From NCBI GenBank assembly GCA_900550025.1, contig URQP01000114.1:1-6575 (forward strand): 6,575 bases of DNA, written 5' to 3'. Source of the DNA: an uncultured Porphyromonadaceae bacterium (GTDB taxonomy: Bacteria > Bacteroidota > Bacteroidia > Bacteroidales > Muribaculaceae). Positions 1 to 6,273 of the stretch are shown one piece after another. The translations under genes were made by a program, and so were the position numbers. The notes below the pieces were generated by a model. The model was not told where the DNA came from. It saw nothing but the letters and a program-made list of their open reading frames with translations, and made no database searches. Each line of letters opens with the position of its first letter. The first letter of the stretch is position 1.

Positions 1-383
1 GCAAGTTCATACAGCCTGTGTTTGAGCCGCTTGGGTTTAATTGGAAAATGACAATATCGTTGCTTTCGGGAACAGTGGCAAAAGAAACTGTGGTGTCGAC
101 TATCGGTGTGCTTTACAGCGGCGACGACGCTGCCGATGAAGCTGCATTGTCGGAACGCATAAAGGAGGTGAATCCGCAGACCGGCCATCCTGATTTCACG
201 CCGTTGGTGGCATTCTGCTTCTTGGTGTTCGTGCTGCTTTATGTCCCATGTATCGCTACGGTGACGGCGATAGTCAAAGAAACAGGAAGTTGGAAGTATG
301 GAGCGTTTACTCTTTGTTATAACACGATTGTCGCTTGGCTGTTCGCTTTCGTGATATATCAGATAGGCACTTTATTTATATGA
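1..383 (+). CDS. feoB: Ferrous iron transport protein B, C-terminal fragment
   Basis: This is the C-terminal 126 residues of FeoB, the inner-membrane GTPase-coupled Fe2+ importer. The reading frame is open from the left edge (first full codon at base 3), so the gene begins outside the window; the GTG at 18 is an internal Val, not a start. Family hallmarks are visible. A PLGF-W-K segment is followed by SGTVAKETVVSTIGVLY, the conserved core preceding the second Gate region. Next come a hydrophilic loop and a membrane segment with YVPCIAT, whose Cys (codon 249-251) is the conserved Gate cysteine. A last membrane helix ends in YQIGTLFI. The N-terminal G domain, and any fused FeoA domain as often seen in Bacteroidales, lie outside the window. 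The stop is TGA at 381-383. An intrinsic terminator follows 27 nt later, so feoB is the last gene of its transcript. Confidence 0.93.
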   Translation, partial: KFIQPVFEPLGFNWKMTISLLSGTVAKETVVSTIGVLYSGDDAADEAALSERIKEVNPQTGHPDFTPLVAFCFLVFVLLYVPCIATVTAIVKETGSWKYGAFTLCYNTIVAWLFAFVIYQIGTLFI

Positions 384-410
384 CAAATTGAGGAGAAATC
401 GTTAACTTTG
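379..410 (+). promoter_or_regulatory. Probable metG promoter, Bacteroidetes type
   Basis: TAACTTTG at 403-410 matches the Bacteroidetes -7 consensus TAnnTTTG exactly. TATG at 379-382, 20 nt upstream, is a one-mismatch fit to the -33 TTTG element. Transcription would start near 416-419, about 50 nt before the metG ATG. The -33 element overlaps the feoB stop codon and the -7 box abuts the feoB terminator stem. The -7 match is seen directly; the start site is inferred from typical spacing. Confidence 0.55.
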
Positions 411-443
411 CGGTTGCCTATTTTGATGGGCAACCGTTTTTTT
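411..443 (+). terminator. Rho-independent terminator after feoB
   Basis: A perfect 8-bp inverted repeat, CGGTTGCC (411-418) and GGCAACCG (429-436), encloses a 10-nt loop and is followed directly by seven T residues (437-443). This is a textbook intrinsic terminator for transcripts leaving feoB. It lies between the predicted metG -7 box and the metG start codon. A transcript starting near 417 would lack most of the left arm and escape it. Confidence 0.85.
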
Positions 444-465
444 AGAAATAAAATAAGAAACAGAT

Positions 466-2505
466 ATGGAAAAGAAATTCAAGCGGACGCTGGTTACCAC
501 GGCTTTGCCGTATGCTAACGGACCTGTTCATATCGGCCATTTGGCCGGCGTTTATGTTCCTGCCGACATTTATACACGTTATTTACGCCTTAAAGGGGAG
601 GATGTGATAATGATTGGCGGTTCTGACGAGCATGGTGTGCCTATTACCATCAAAGCAAAAAAAGAGGGTGTCACACCGCAGGACATAGTGGACCGCTATC
701 ATAAAATCATAAAAGATTCGTTTGAGGAATTCGGTATTTCGTTTGACATATATTCGCGTACTACATCGGAAATCCATTGTAAGACGGCAAGTGACTTTTT
801 CCGTGAACTTTACGACAAAGGAGAGTTCATAGAAAAGACTTCCATGCAATATTACGATGAAGAGGCGCATCAGTTCCTTGCCGACCGTTATATTGTCGGC
901 ACTTGTCCGCATTGCAAGAACGACCATGCCTACGGCGACCAGTGCGAGGCGTGTGGCACGTCGCTGAACGCTACCGACTTGATAGACCCGCGTTCGGCAA
1001 TAACCGGCAATAAGCCTGTGCTTAAGGAAACAAAACACTGGTATCTGCCGTTGGACAAGTGGGAGCCTAAATTACGCAAATGGATTCTTGAGGAACACAA
1101 GGAATGGAAGCCTAATGTCTACGGACAATGCAAATCGTGGCTTGACATGGGGTTGCAACCCCGCGCGGTGAGCCGCGATTTGGACTGGGGCGTGCCTGTC
1201 CCTGTAGAAGGAGCGGAGGGAAAAGTGCTTTATGTGTGGTTCGATGCCCCGATAGGCTATATTTCCAACACAAAGGAACTTCTGCCTGACACGTGGGAGA
1301 AATATTGGAAAAGCGATGACACGCGTATTATCAATTTCATAGGAAAGGATAATATTGTATTCCATTGCATTGTCTTTCCTGCAATGCTGATGGCGGAAGG
1401 CTCGTATCAGTTGCCGGAGAATGTACCTGCAAATGAATTTTTGAATCTTGAGGGTGATAAGATTTCCACTTCGCGCAACTGGGCTGTATGGCTGCACGAA
1501 TATTTGCGCGATTTGCCCGGCAAGCAGGACGTGTTGCGCTATGTCTTGACGGCCAATGCTCCTGAAACCAAGGATAACGACTTCACATGGAAAGATTTCC
1601 AAGCGCGCAATAATAACGAGCTTGTGGCAATACTCGGTAATTTTGTTAACCGTACAATCGTGCTTACGCATAAATATTACAATGGTATTGTTCCGGAAGC
1701 AGGGGAACTCACGGATTATGACCGGGAAACTTTGAAAGAGTTTGCCGATGTGAAGAAAAATCTGGAGAAATATCTCGATACTTTCCGTTTCCGCGACGCG
1801 TTGAAGGAGGCTATGAACCTTGCGCGTATCGGTAATAAGTATCTTGCGGATACCGAGCCGTGGAAACTGGCAAAGACCGATATGGCAAGAGTCGACACAA
1901 TCCTTAATCTGGCAATGCAGATTACAGCTAATCTTGCTATCGCTTTTGAGCCGTTCCTGCCGTTTATGTCTAAGAAATTGCGCGGAATGCTCAATATGGA
2001 GGCTTGCGACTGGAACCGTTTGGGTGATGTCGGCATCATACCGGCAGGTCAGGTTATAAATAAGGCTGAACTGCTGTTTGAGAAAATAGAGGATGACGTT
2101 ATCGAGGCGCAGATAAAGAAACTTCAAGACACGAAAGAGGCTAATAAAATAAATAATTTCCAGCCGGTGCCTGTCGCTGATAATATTCCTTATGACGATT
2201 TTCTGAAATTGGATATCCGTGTCGGAAAGGTTCTGGAATGTACGAAAGTGCCTAAGGCCGACAAACTGTTGCAATTCAAGATTGACGACGGTATGGGCGG
2301 ACGCACCATTGTTTCAGGAATAGCCAAATACTATAAGCCTGAGGATTTGGTTGGAAAGGAAGTTTGCTTTGTCGCCAATTTTGAGCCGCGTAAGTTGAAA
2401 GGTATTATGTCGCAGGGCATGATTCTTTCAGCGGAGAATCCTGACGGGTCATTAGTTGTGATTGGTCCTCACGGAGAAGTGCGGCCGGGTTGCCAAGTAA
2501 AATGA
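466..2505 (+). CDS. metG: Methionine--tRNA ligase (MetRS) with C-terminal tRNA-binding domain
   Basis: Cytoplasmic class I synthetase that charges tRNA-Met and initiator tRNA with methionine using ATP. It has 679 residues, normal for the long, E. coli-like form. The Rossmann catalytic domain carries the HIGH motif at residues 22-25, GSDEHG at 52-57 and [10 protein letters not shown] at 256-265. FIGKDN follows at 291-296, and the signature loop is KISTS at 332-336, the usual MetRS variant of KMSKS. The connective peptide has one zinc knuckle, C147-x2-C150 and C160-x2-C163. An anticodon-binding helical bundle follows. After a charged linker (about 545-575), residues 578-679 form an EMAP-II/Trbp111-like OB fold (LDIRVGKV, then [16 protein letters not shown]), which aids tRNA binding and dimerisation. 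The ATG is preceded by an AT-rich leader without a Shine-Dalgarno sequence, as expected for Bacteroidetes. The gene appears intact. The acyltransferase gene starts 16 nt after its stop. Confidence 0.98.
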   Translation: MEKKFKRTLVTTALPYANGPVHIGHLAGVYVPADIYTRYLRLKGEDVIMIGGSDEHGVPITIKAKKEGVTPQDIVDRYHKIIKDSFEEFGISFDIYSRTTSEIHCKTASDFFRELYDKGEFIEKTSMQYYDEEAHQFLADRYIVGTCPHCKNDHAYGDQCEACGTSLNATDLIDPRSAITGNKPVLKETKHWYLPLDKWEPKLRKWILEEHKEWKPNVYGQCKSWLDMGLQPRAVSRDLDWGVPVPVEGAEGKVLYVWFDAPIGYISNTKELLPDTWEKYWKSDDTRIINFIGKDNIVFHCIVFPAMLMAEGSYQLPENVPANEFLNLEGDKISTSRNWAVWLHEYLRDLPGKQDVLRYVLTANAPETKDNDFTWKDFQARNNNELVAILGNFVNRTIVLTHKYYNGIVPEAGELTDYDRETLKEFADVKKNLEKYLDTFRFRDALKEAMNLARIGNKYLADTEPWKLAKTDMARVDTILNLAMQITANLAIAFEPFLPFMSKKLRGMLNMEACDWNRLGDVGIIPAGQVINKAELLFEKIEDDVIEAQIKKLQDTKEANKINNFQPVPVADNIPYDDFLKLDIRVGKVLECTKVPKADKLLQFKIDDGMGGRTIVSGIAKYYKPEDLVGKEVCFVANFEPRKLKGIMSQGMILSAENPDGSLVVIGPHGEVRPGCQVK

Positions 2506-2521
2506 TTTTACAATCGGGAAA

Positions 2522-3496
2522 GTGCGGTTATCCAACATAGAATTGTTGAGAATAGTCAGTATGGCGATGGTGCTTGCCGTTCATTTCACTGGAGCGGCGT
2601 TCGGATTGCCGTCGCCCGACGATTTGTCATCTCCTACGGCAATGATGCTCGGTAAGAATGCAGTTGAGACCCTGACTATTGTCGGGGTCAACTGCTTTAT
2701 TTTGATTTCCGGCTTTTTCGGCATAAGGGCTACATGGAAAGGTCTGCTTAGCTTCACATTTACTTGCTTGTTCGCTTCAGCCGTAGTGTTTATGCTCTAT
2801 TGTGTGGAGAGCGGATTCTCATGGGTTTTCCTTTGGGAGTCTGTATGCATCTATTCCTGCACCGATTTGTGGTTCGTGCCTGCTTACTTGGTTCTGTATC
2901 TCTTGAGTCCGGTTCTGAATGTCGGCTTGAAGTCGCTCGATAGGCGTAAGTTGTTCCTGTTTCTTGGCGGATTGTTGTTTGTCAATGTTTATCTGGGATG
3001 GATGCGCGGTGGCAAGGTCAATCCGTATGGGTATAATGAAATGCAGATGATTCTGATGTACTCCATAGGTTGGCTGTTGCGGCGTGAATTGCCTACATTG
3101 TCGACAATATCTGTTAAAGGGTGGATTGCCGTTTATTTGGTATGTTCTGCCGGTACGTTTTTTACAGCTTTCTTTTTGCCTTCGCGCGAGGCCTTTGCCT
3201 ACAATGCGCCGTTTGTCATTATGGCATCAGTGAGCTTTTTCCTCATTTTTGCGGTTATGCGTCCGTTCCATAGCAAGGCGGTAAATTGGGTGGCCTCATC
3301 GGCTTTTATGGTGTATTTGTTGCACAAGCCGCCGTTTATATGGAATAAATTACGCGGCTACTTGAATATGTTTTATGACGATTATTCATATCCGGTATTT
3401 CTTTTGTGTGTCGCCGGACTTTTTGTAGGTGTGTTTGCCGTTAGCATATTGGTTGACAAAATGCGCCAATATGCCTATCCTTTGAAAAACCGGTAG
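2522..3496 (+). CDS. Membrane acyltransferase, family 3 (OafA/WecH-like)
   Basis: Integral membrane protein of 324 residues, probably an O-acetyl or other acyl transferase acting on surface polysaccharide or a similar envelope substrate. The N-terminus, SNIELLRI with R10 and then H21 in the first membrane segment, is the classic acyltransferase-3 signature; R10 and H21 are the expected conserved polar residues. About ten hydrophobic segments follow (roughly 11-29, 47-68, 75-94, 102-112, 116-134, 144-160, 174-186, 201-219, 229-246 and 292-311), with a further hydrophobic stretch FMVYLLHKP at 262-270. LWFVPAYLVLYLLSP at 116-130 is also typical. The start is taken as GTG. An in-frame TAA lies at 2498-2500, no ATG occurs between it and the GTG, and the next ATG (codon 14) would remove R10. 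The 16-nt gap after metG suggests co-transcription. The acyl donor and acceptor cannot be told from sequence. Its stop is 2 nt from the stop of the convergent phosphatase gene. Confidence 0.85.
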   Translation: MRLSNIELLRIVSMAMVLAVHFTGAAFGLPSPDDLSSPTAMMLGKNAVETLTIVGVNCFILISGFFGIRATWKGLLSFTFTCLFASAVVFMLYCVESGFSWVFLWESVCIYSCTDLWFVPAYLVLYLLSPVLNVGLKSLDRRKLFLFLGGLLFVNVYLGWMRGGKVNPYGYNEMQMILMYSIGWLLRRELPTLSTISVKGWIAVYLVCSAGTFFTAFFLPSREAFAYNAPFVIMASVSFFLIFAVMRPFHSKAVNWVASSAFMVYLLHKPPFIWNKLRGYLNMFYDDYSYPVFLLCVAGLFVGVFAVSILVDKMRQYAYPLKNR

Positions 3497-3517
3497 AATT
3501 ATTTGTTTGCGGTTTTT
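3485..3517. terminator. Possible bidirectional terminator between convergent genes
   Basis: AAAAACCG (3485-3492) and CGGTTTTT (3510-3517) form a perfect 8-bp inverted repeat. The A tract on one side and the T tract on the other could serve both strands. It overlaps the last codons of both convergent genes, whose stops are 2 nt apart. The stem has only three G-C pairs and a 17-nt loop, so it is weak; the call rests on position and symmetry. Confidence 0.35.
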
Positions 3518-4293
3518 GACAGTAATGGCAGGATTTGCGGCATAATTCCGGGATTCGCCACTACGACCGATATGTTGCGGTCGTTTCTGAAAAATTCATA
3601 TTTTGCTCCGGCTTCTTCAGCTATTAGGAGTGCGGCGCATACGTCCCATTCGTGCAGGTTGAGTTCCCAGTATGCGTCAAGGTAGCCGGCTGCCACATAG
3701 CTGATGTCTACAGCCGCGGAGCCGAGCCTCCGCAGTCCGCGCACCAATGGCAAAACACGCGCCACGTTGTCCATATTGTTGTCTGCCGTGCGGTCTTTGT
3801 CAACAGGGAATCCTGTAGTTACAACCGCTTTGTGGATGTCGGTGTTGCAGCTCGTTGATATTTTCTTGCCGTTTAGGAAAGCCCCTCCGCCCCTGACAGC
3901 GTGGAAAAGTTCACCGAGATAGGGAGCGAATACTACTCCAATTATCGTTTGCCGTTTGTGTTGTATTCCTATCGATACGCAGAATTCCGGCAGTCCGCTG
4001 CTGAAATTCGTGGTTCCGTCCAATGGGTCGATTACCCAGCGGTAGTCGCTTTCGTTGCCACTCTTTCCGGATTCTTCCGACAGGATGGAGTGGACGGGAT
4101 ATTTTTTTCTGATATTTGAAATTATTATTTCTTCGGAGGCTTTATCGGCGGCGGTCACTATGTCGCTGTCGTTGAATTTCGCTTTTATGTCGAGATTCTT
4201 GCCTCTGAAATATTCTAATTGCACCCTTCCGGCCTCTTTTGCCCAAAGGGTGCAATCGTGTAGCAATTCATTGATTTCCTGCATTTCCGTCAC
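3499..4293 (-). CDS. Inositol monophosphatase family protein (SuhB-like)
   Basis: Mg2+-dependent sugar/inositol phosphate monoesterase of 264 residues, the usual family length. The metal site is complete: E73 in LSEES, D89 and D92 in WVIDPLDGTTNF (86-97), and D217 in HEWDVCAALLIAEEAGA. DGTTNF rather than DGTKEF favours the IMPase/SuhB branch over CysQ. The likely substrate is myo-inositol-1-phosphate or a similar phosphate ester. No myo-inositol-phosphate synthase or inositol-lipid gene is nearby, so the pathway is undefined. A moonlighting role in rRNA antitermination, as for E. coli SuhB, cannot be judged here. The start is taken as GTG at 4293-4291, sharing one base with the stop of the upstream regulator (TAGTG) and suggesting translational coupling. 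An ATG three codons in (4284-4282) would give a 261-residue protein with the same domain. It is the second gene of a two-gene minus-strand unit. Confidence 0.9.
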   Translation of the reverse strand: MTEMQEINELLHDCTLWAKEAGRVQLEYFRGKNLDIKAKFNDSDIVTAADKASEEIIISNIRKKYPVHSILSEESGKSGNESDYRWVIDPLDGTTNFSSGLPEFCVSIGIQHKRQTIIGVVFAPYLGELFHAVRGGGAFLNGKKISTSCNTDIHKAVVTTGFPVDKDRTADNNMDNVARVLPLVRGLRRLGSAAVDISYVAAGYLDAYWELNLHEWDVCAALLIAEEAGAKYEFFRNDRNISVVVANPGIMPQILPLLSKTANK

Positions 4294-4763
4294 TATGCTT
4301 CCGGGTCGATTACCGGAATGTTGCGTTTGAACACTTCCTTGAAAGAAATTAGAGTTTCTGTGCGTGCCAATCCGAGATTTTGCAGTTTGCCGTGGATAAT
4401 GCTCATCAGGTCGTTGTTGTTCTTTGCATACAGTTTGATGAACATGTCATACTGTCCTGTCGTGATGTGGCATTCTACAACTTCGGGGATTGTCTTCAGT
4501 TTCTCAATCACTTGGTCGAATTGCGAAGGATCTTTAAGGAAGAACCCGATGTAGGCGCATGTGTCATAGCCTACCGATGAAGGGTTGATCAATGATTCGG
4601 AGCCTTTGAGCACTCCCATGTTGATGAGTTTTTGGATGCGCTGATGGATAGCGGCACCGGATACGTTGCATTCACGTGCGATTTCAAGATAAGGTTTTCG
4701 TGCGTTTACAGATAGCATCTGTAGGATCTTGTAATCTAACGAATCTAATTGAAAATTTGCCAT
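4293..4763 (-). CDS. Lrp/AsnC family transcriptional regulator
   Basis: DNA-binding regulator of 156 residues, the standard Lrp/AsnC length. The N-terminal winged-helix HTH spans about 5-55. It begins with LDSLDYKILQML, and its recognition region is NVSGAAIHQRIQKLINMGVL, the AsnC-type signature. A RAM/ligand-binding and oligomerisation domain follows (about 68-148) with the TTGQYDMFIKLYAKN segment at 101-115, where G103 and D106 fall in the usual effector-pocket turn. Such proteins usually form dimers or octamers and respond to amino acids; the ligand here is unknown. The start ATG (4763-4761) gives the canonical short N-terminus before the LDxxD motif. Its stop TAG overlaps the downstream phosphatase GTG by one base, so the two form an operon. 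It is transcribed divergently from the acetyltransferase gene across 74 bp, a typical arrangement for autoregulation, which is inferred, not shown. Confidence 0.93.
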   Translation of the reverse strand: MANFQLDSLDYKILQMLSVNARKPYLEIARECNVSGAAIHQRIQKLINMGVLKGSESLINPSSVGYDTCAYIGFFLKDPSQFDQVIEKLKTIPEVVECHITTGQYDMFIKLYAKNNNDLMSIIHGKLQNLGLARTETLISFKEVFKRNIPVIDPEA

Positions 4764-4837
4764 GTATTATAAAAGTTAGTATATTAGTACCTTGTTAAAA
4801 TTTCACAGTAACAAATATAAAACAAAAAAACGGATTT
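4764..4837. promoter_or_regulatory. Divergent promoter region, lrp-type regulator / GNAT gene
   Basis: This 74-bp, very AT-rich spacer must hold the promoters of both divergent units. On the minus strand TATATTTG (4819-4812) matches the Bacteroidetes -7 consensus TAnnTTTG exactly. It would start the regulator transcript near 4805, leaving a leader of about 40 nt; no good -33 box is seen. On the plus strand only a poor match, TACCTTG (4788-4794), could serve the acetyltransferase gene. The spacer also holds TTAGTA direct repeats at 4776-4781 and 4784-4789. Confidence 0.5.
4792..4814. repeat. Inverted repeat TTGTTA-N11-TAACAA, candidate operator
   Basis: TTGTTA (4792-4797) and TAACAA (4809-4814) are exact reverse complements separated by 11 nt. 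The repeat overlaps the downstream edge of the regulator's predicted -7 box and covers its likely start site. A protein bound here could repress the regulator operon and affect the divergent gene. Six-base arms can arise by chance in AT-rich DNA, so the operator role is a guess. Confidence 0.3.
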
Positions 4838-5377
4838 ATGATAAAATTAAAAGAAAATAATTGCAAAGACGGCTTTTTAGATAAAATTAAGAACTTGTAT
4901 GAGGCTTCTTTTCCCATAGACGAACGCCGTGACTTTCAGGATATAATTAAATTGCTTGATGACAAGAAATCGCCATTCGAAATAATCGCTTTTATTGAAG
5001 ATGGGGAATTTTCAGGGTTCTTAAGTTTCTGGAAATGGGACGATATGCGCTATTTTGAGCATTTCGCCGTCGAGCCGTCGATGCGTAACGGCGGGCGTGG
5101 GGCTAAATATCTGTGTCAGGCCATAGCCGACGATTCCACTCCTGTCGTTCTTGAGGTTGAGCCTCCTGTTGATGAGATGGCTCGCCGGCGCATAGGTTTT
5201 TATGAGAGGAACGGGTTGCGGTTGTGGAACGACTTGTATTATTTGCAGCCTGCCTACGGTGAGGACCGCAGTCCGTTGGAACTGAAACTTATGACAGCAG
5301 GCGAGATTTCTTTCAGCGGGGAGGACGATGAGAAGATATTGCGCATAAAGCGCGAGGTTTACGGACAGAATCTGTAA
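4838..5377 (+). CDS. GNAT family N-acetyltransferase
   Basis: Probable acetyl-CoA-dependent acetyltransferase of 179 residues, a usual GNAT size. The acetyl-CoA pyrophosphate loop is visible as R83-N-G-G-R-G88, preceded by the beta-4 strand YFEHFAVEPSMR (72-83). GFYERNGL (120-127) is the typical late helix/strand element of the fold. The early segment IKNLYEASFPIDERRDF (17-33) resembles the substrate-side helices of GNAT proteins annotated as generic acetyltransferases in Bacteroidetes. The substrate cannot be deduced. The ATG follows an A-rich leader without a Shine-Dalgarno sequence, and the first 30 or so bases of the coding region are unusually AT-rich, which fits an open translation start. 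The znuA-like gene begins 26 nt after its stop with no terminator between, so it is probably the first gene of that transcript. Confidence 0.82.
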   Translation: MIKLKENNCKDGFLDKIKNLYEASFPIDERRDFQDIIKLLDDKKSPFEIIAFIEDGEFSGFLSFWKWDDMRYFEHFAVEPSMRNGGRGAKYLCQAIADDSTPVVLEVEPPVDEMARRRIGFYERNGLRLWNDLYYLQPAYGEDRSPLELKLMTAGEISFSGEDDEKILRIKREVYGQNL

Positions 5378-5403
5378 TTTTACGGTGAAATTGTTTTTGT
5401 CGG

Positions 5404-6273
5404 ATGAGAAAAGGTATTGTTTTGTTGGTTTGTGTGTGCGTGGCTGCGATGGTAGCCGCGTGTGCGGGCGGTAGTAAGGCGGATAGAGAGGATGCTCGTG
5501 TAATCACCGTGAGCATCTTGCCGCAGAAATATTTCTTGGAAAAGATTGTCGGCGACAGGTTCGATGTCAAGTGCATGCTCGATAAGGGCGGTAATCCGGA
5601 GACATACGAGCCGTCGATGTCGTATATGATGAACCTTGAGAAAAGCGACGCTTATTTCCTGATGGGTAATATCGGCTTCGAGTTGAGCATCCGCAGCAAA
5701 ATCAAGGAATACAATCCTGATATAAAGGTCTACGACGTGTCGGAAGGAATAGAGCTGATAAGCGGCTCGCATCATTTCGATGCCGACGACAAGGAGGGTA
5801 TCGACCCCCATACGTGGACTTCCGTCGCCAATGCGCGCGTGATAATAAAGAATATGCTGGACGATGTCGTGGAACTTGACCCGGAACATAAGGCGGAATA
5901 TGAGAGCAACTACCGTGACTTTGACCGTGAGCTGTCGGAGTTTCAGGACAGCATTGCCCTACGGTTGCAGTCTGCGAAAGGCGGGGCTTTTGTTGTATGG
6001 CATCCTTCTTTAAGCTATTTTGCTCGTGATTACGGTTTGGAACAAATCAGCCTTGAATACGACGGCAAGGAAGTGCCTGTAAAGTATTTGGAGAAGAAAG
6101 TGGCATACGCCGTGTCGCGGAAGCCTTCGGTGTTCTTTTTCCAAAAGGGGATGGATACCAATCAGGCGCAGACCGTCAACGCCCAGATTGGCACTCGGCT
6201 TGTCGAGATTAATCCGCTTGGATATGATTGGAAATATGAAATAAGGAAAATTGCAGATGCGCTCTCCCGATAA
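5404..6273 (+). CDS. znuA: Zinc/manganese ABC transporter substrate-binding lipoprotein (ZnuA-like)
   Basis: Extracytoplasmic metal-binding protein (cluster A-I, ZnuA/TroA family), 289 residues, that delivers Zn2+ or Mn2+ to a membrane permease. A type II signal peptide is clear: MRK, a hydrophobic stretch, then lipobox VAAC with C20 as the lipidated residue. The residues after C20 (AGGSK) are not an acidic surface-export signal, so a periplasm-facing anchor is likely. Expected metal ligands are H136 in DPHTW, H200 in [16 protein letters not shown], and probably D275 in NPLGYDW. The position that usually holds the first His is Glu: [10 protein letters not shown]66. The long His-rich loop of many ZnuA proteins is reduced to HHFDADD (123-129). 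Zn2+ is favoured by two His ligands, but Mn2+ or Fe2+ is possible. The 3' end overlaps the ATPase gene by 17 nt. No obvious Zur-type operator was seen upstream. Confidence 0.88.
   Translation: MRKGIVLLVCVCVAAMVAACAGGSKADREDARVITVSILPQKYFLEKIVGDRFDVKCMLDKGGNPETYEPSMSYMMNLEKSDAYFLMGNIGFELSIRSKIKEYNPDIKVYDVSEGIELISGSHHFDADDKEGIDPHTWTSVANARVIIKNMLDDVVELDPEHKAEYESNYRDFDRELSEFQDSIALRLQSAKGGAFVVWHPSLSYFARDYGLEQISLEYDGKEVPVKYLEKKVAYAVSRKPSVFFFQKGMDTNQAQTVNAQIGTRLVEINPLGYDWKYEIRKIADALSR

Noticed and set aside
161..170. A near-perfect Shine-Dalgarno sequence (AAAGGAGGTG) inside feoB
   Set aside because: No suitable start codon follows at the right distance, the FeoB frame continues through it, and Bacteroidetes rarely rely on such sites. 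It simply encodes Lys-Glu-Val.
583..1038. Minus-strand open frame of 151 codons in the 5' part of metG
   Set aside because: It is antisense to the catalytic domain of metG, with no recognisable motif and no supporting promoter.
1072..2274. A 400-codon open frame on the minus strand inside metG
   Set aside because: It lies wholly antisense to an intact, well-recognised metG. Its translation shows no recognisable domain, only a Cys/His/Arg/Ile-rich composition typical of a shadow frame.
3652..4330. Several short plus-strand frames opposite the phosphatase and regulator genes
   Set aside because: All are antisense to genes with complete catalytic or HTH motifs, are under 100 codons, and overlap one another.
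5365..5375. Palindrome ACAGA-A-TCTGT at the end of the GNAT gene
   Set aside because: Five-base arms around a single base cannot form a hairpin loop, and no T tract follows directly, so it is not a terminator. It could be chance.
5376..5392. AATTT-N7-AAATT repeat between the GNAT and znuA-like genes
   Set aside because: The stem has only A-T pairs and is too weak for a terminator; arms like this are common in AT-rich spacers.
5380..5889. Minus-strand open frame of 169 codons over the znuA-like gene
   Set aside because: It is a shadow of the znuA-like frame, which has a signal peptide and family motifs; the antisense product has none.
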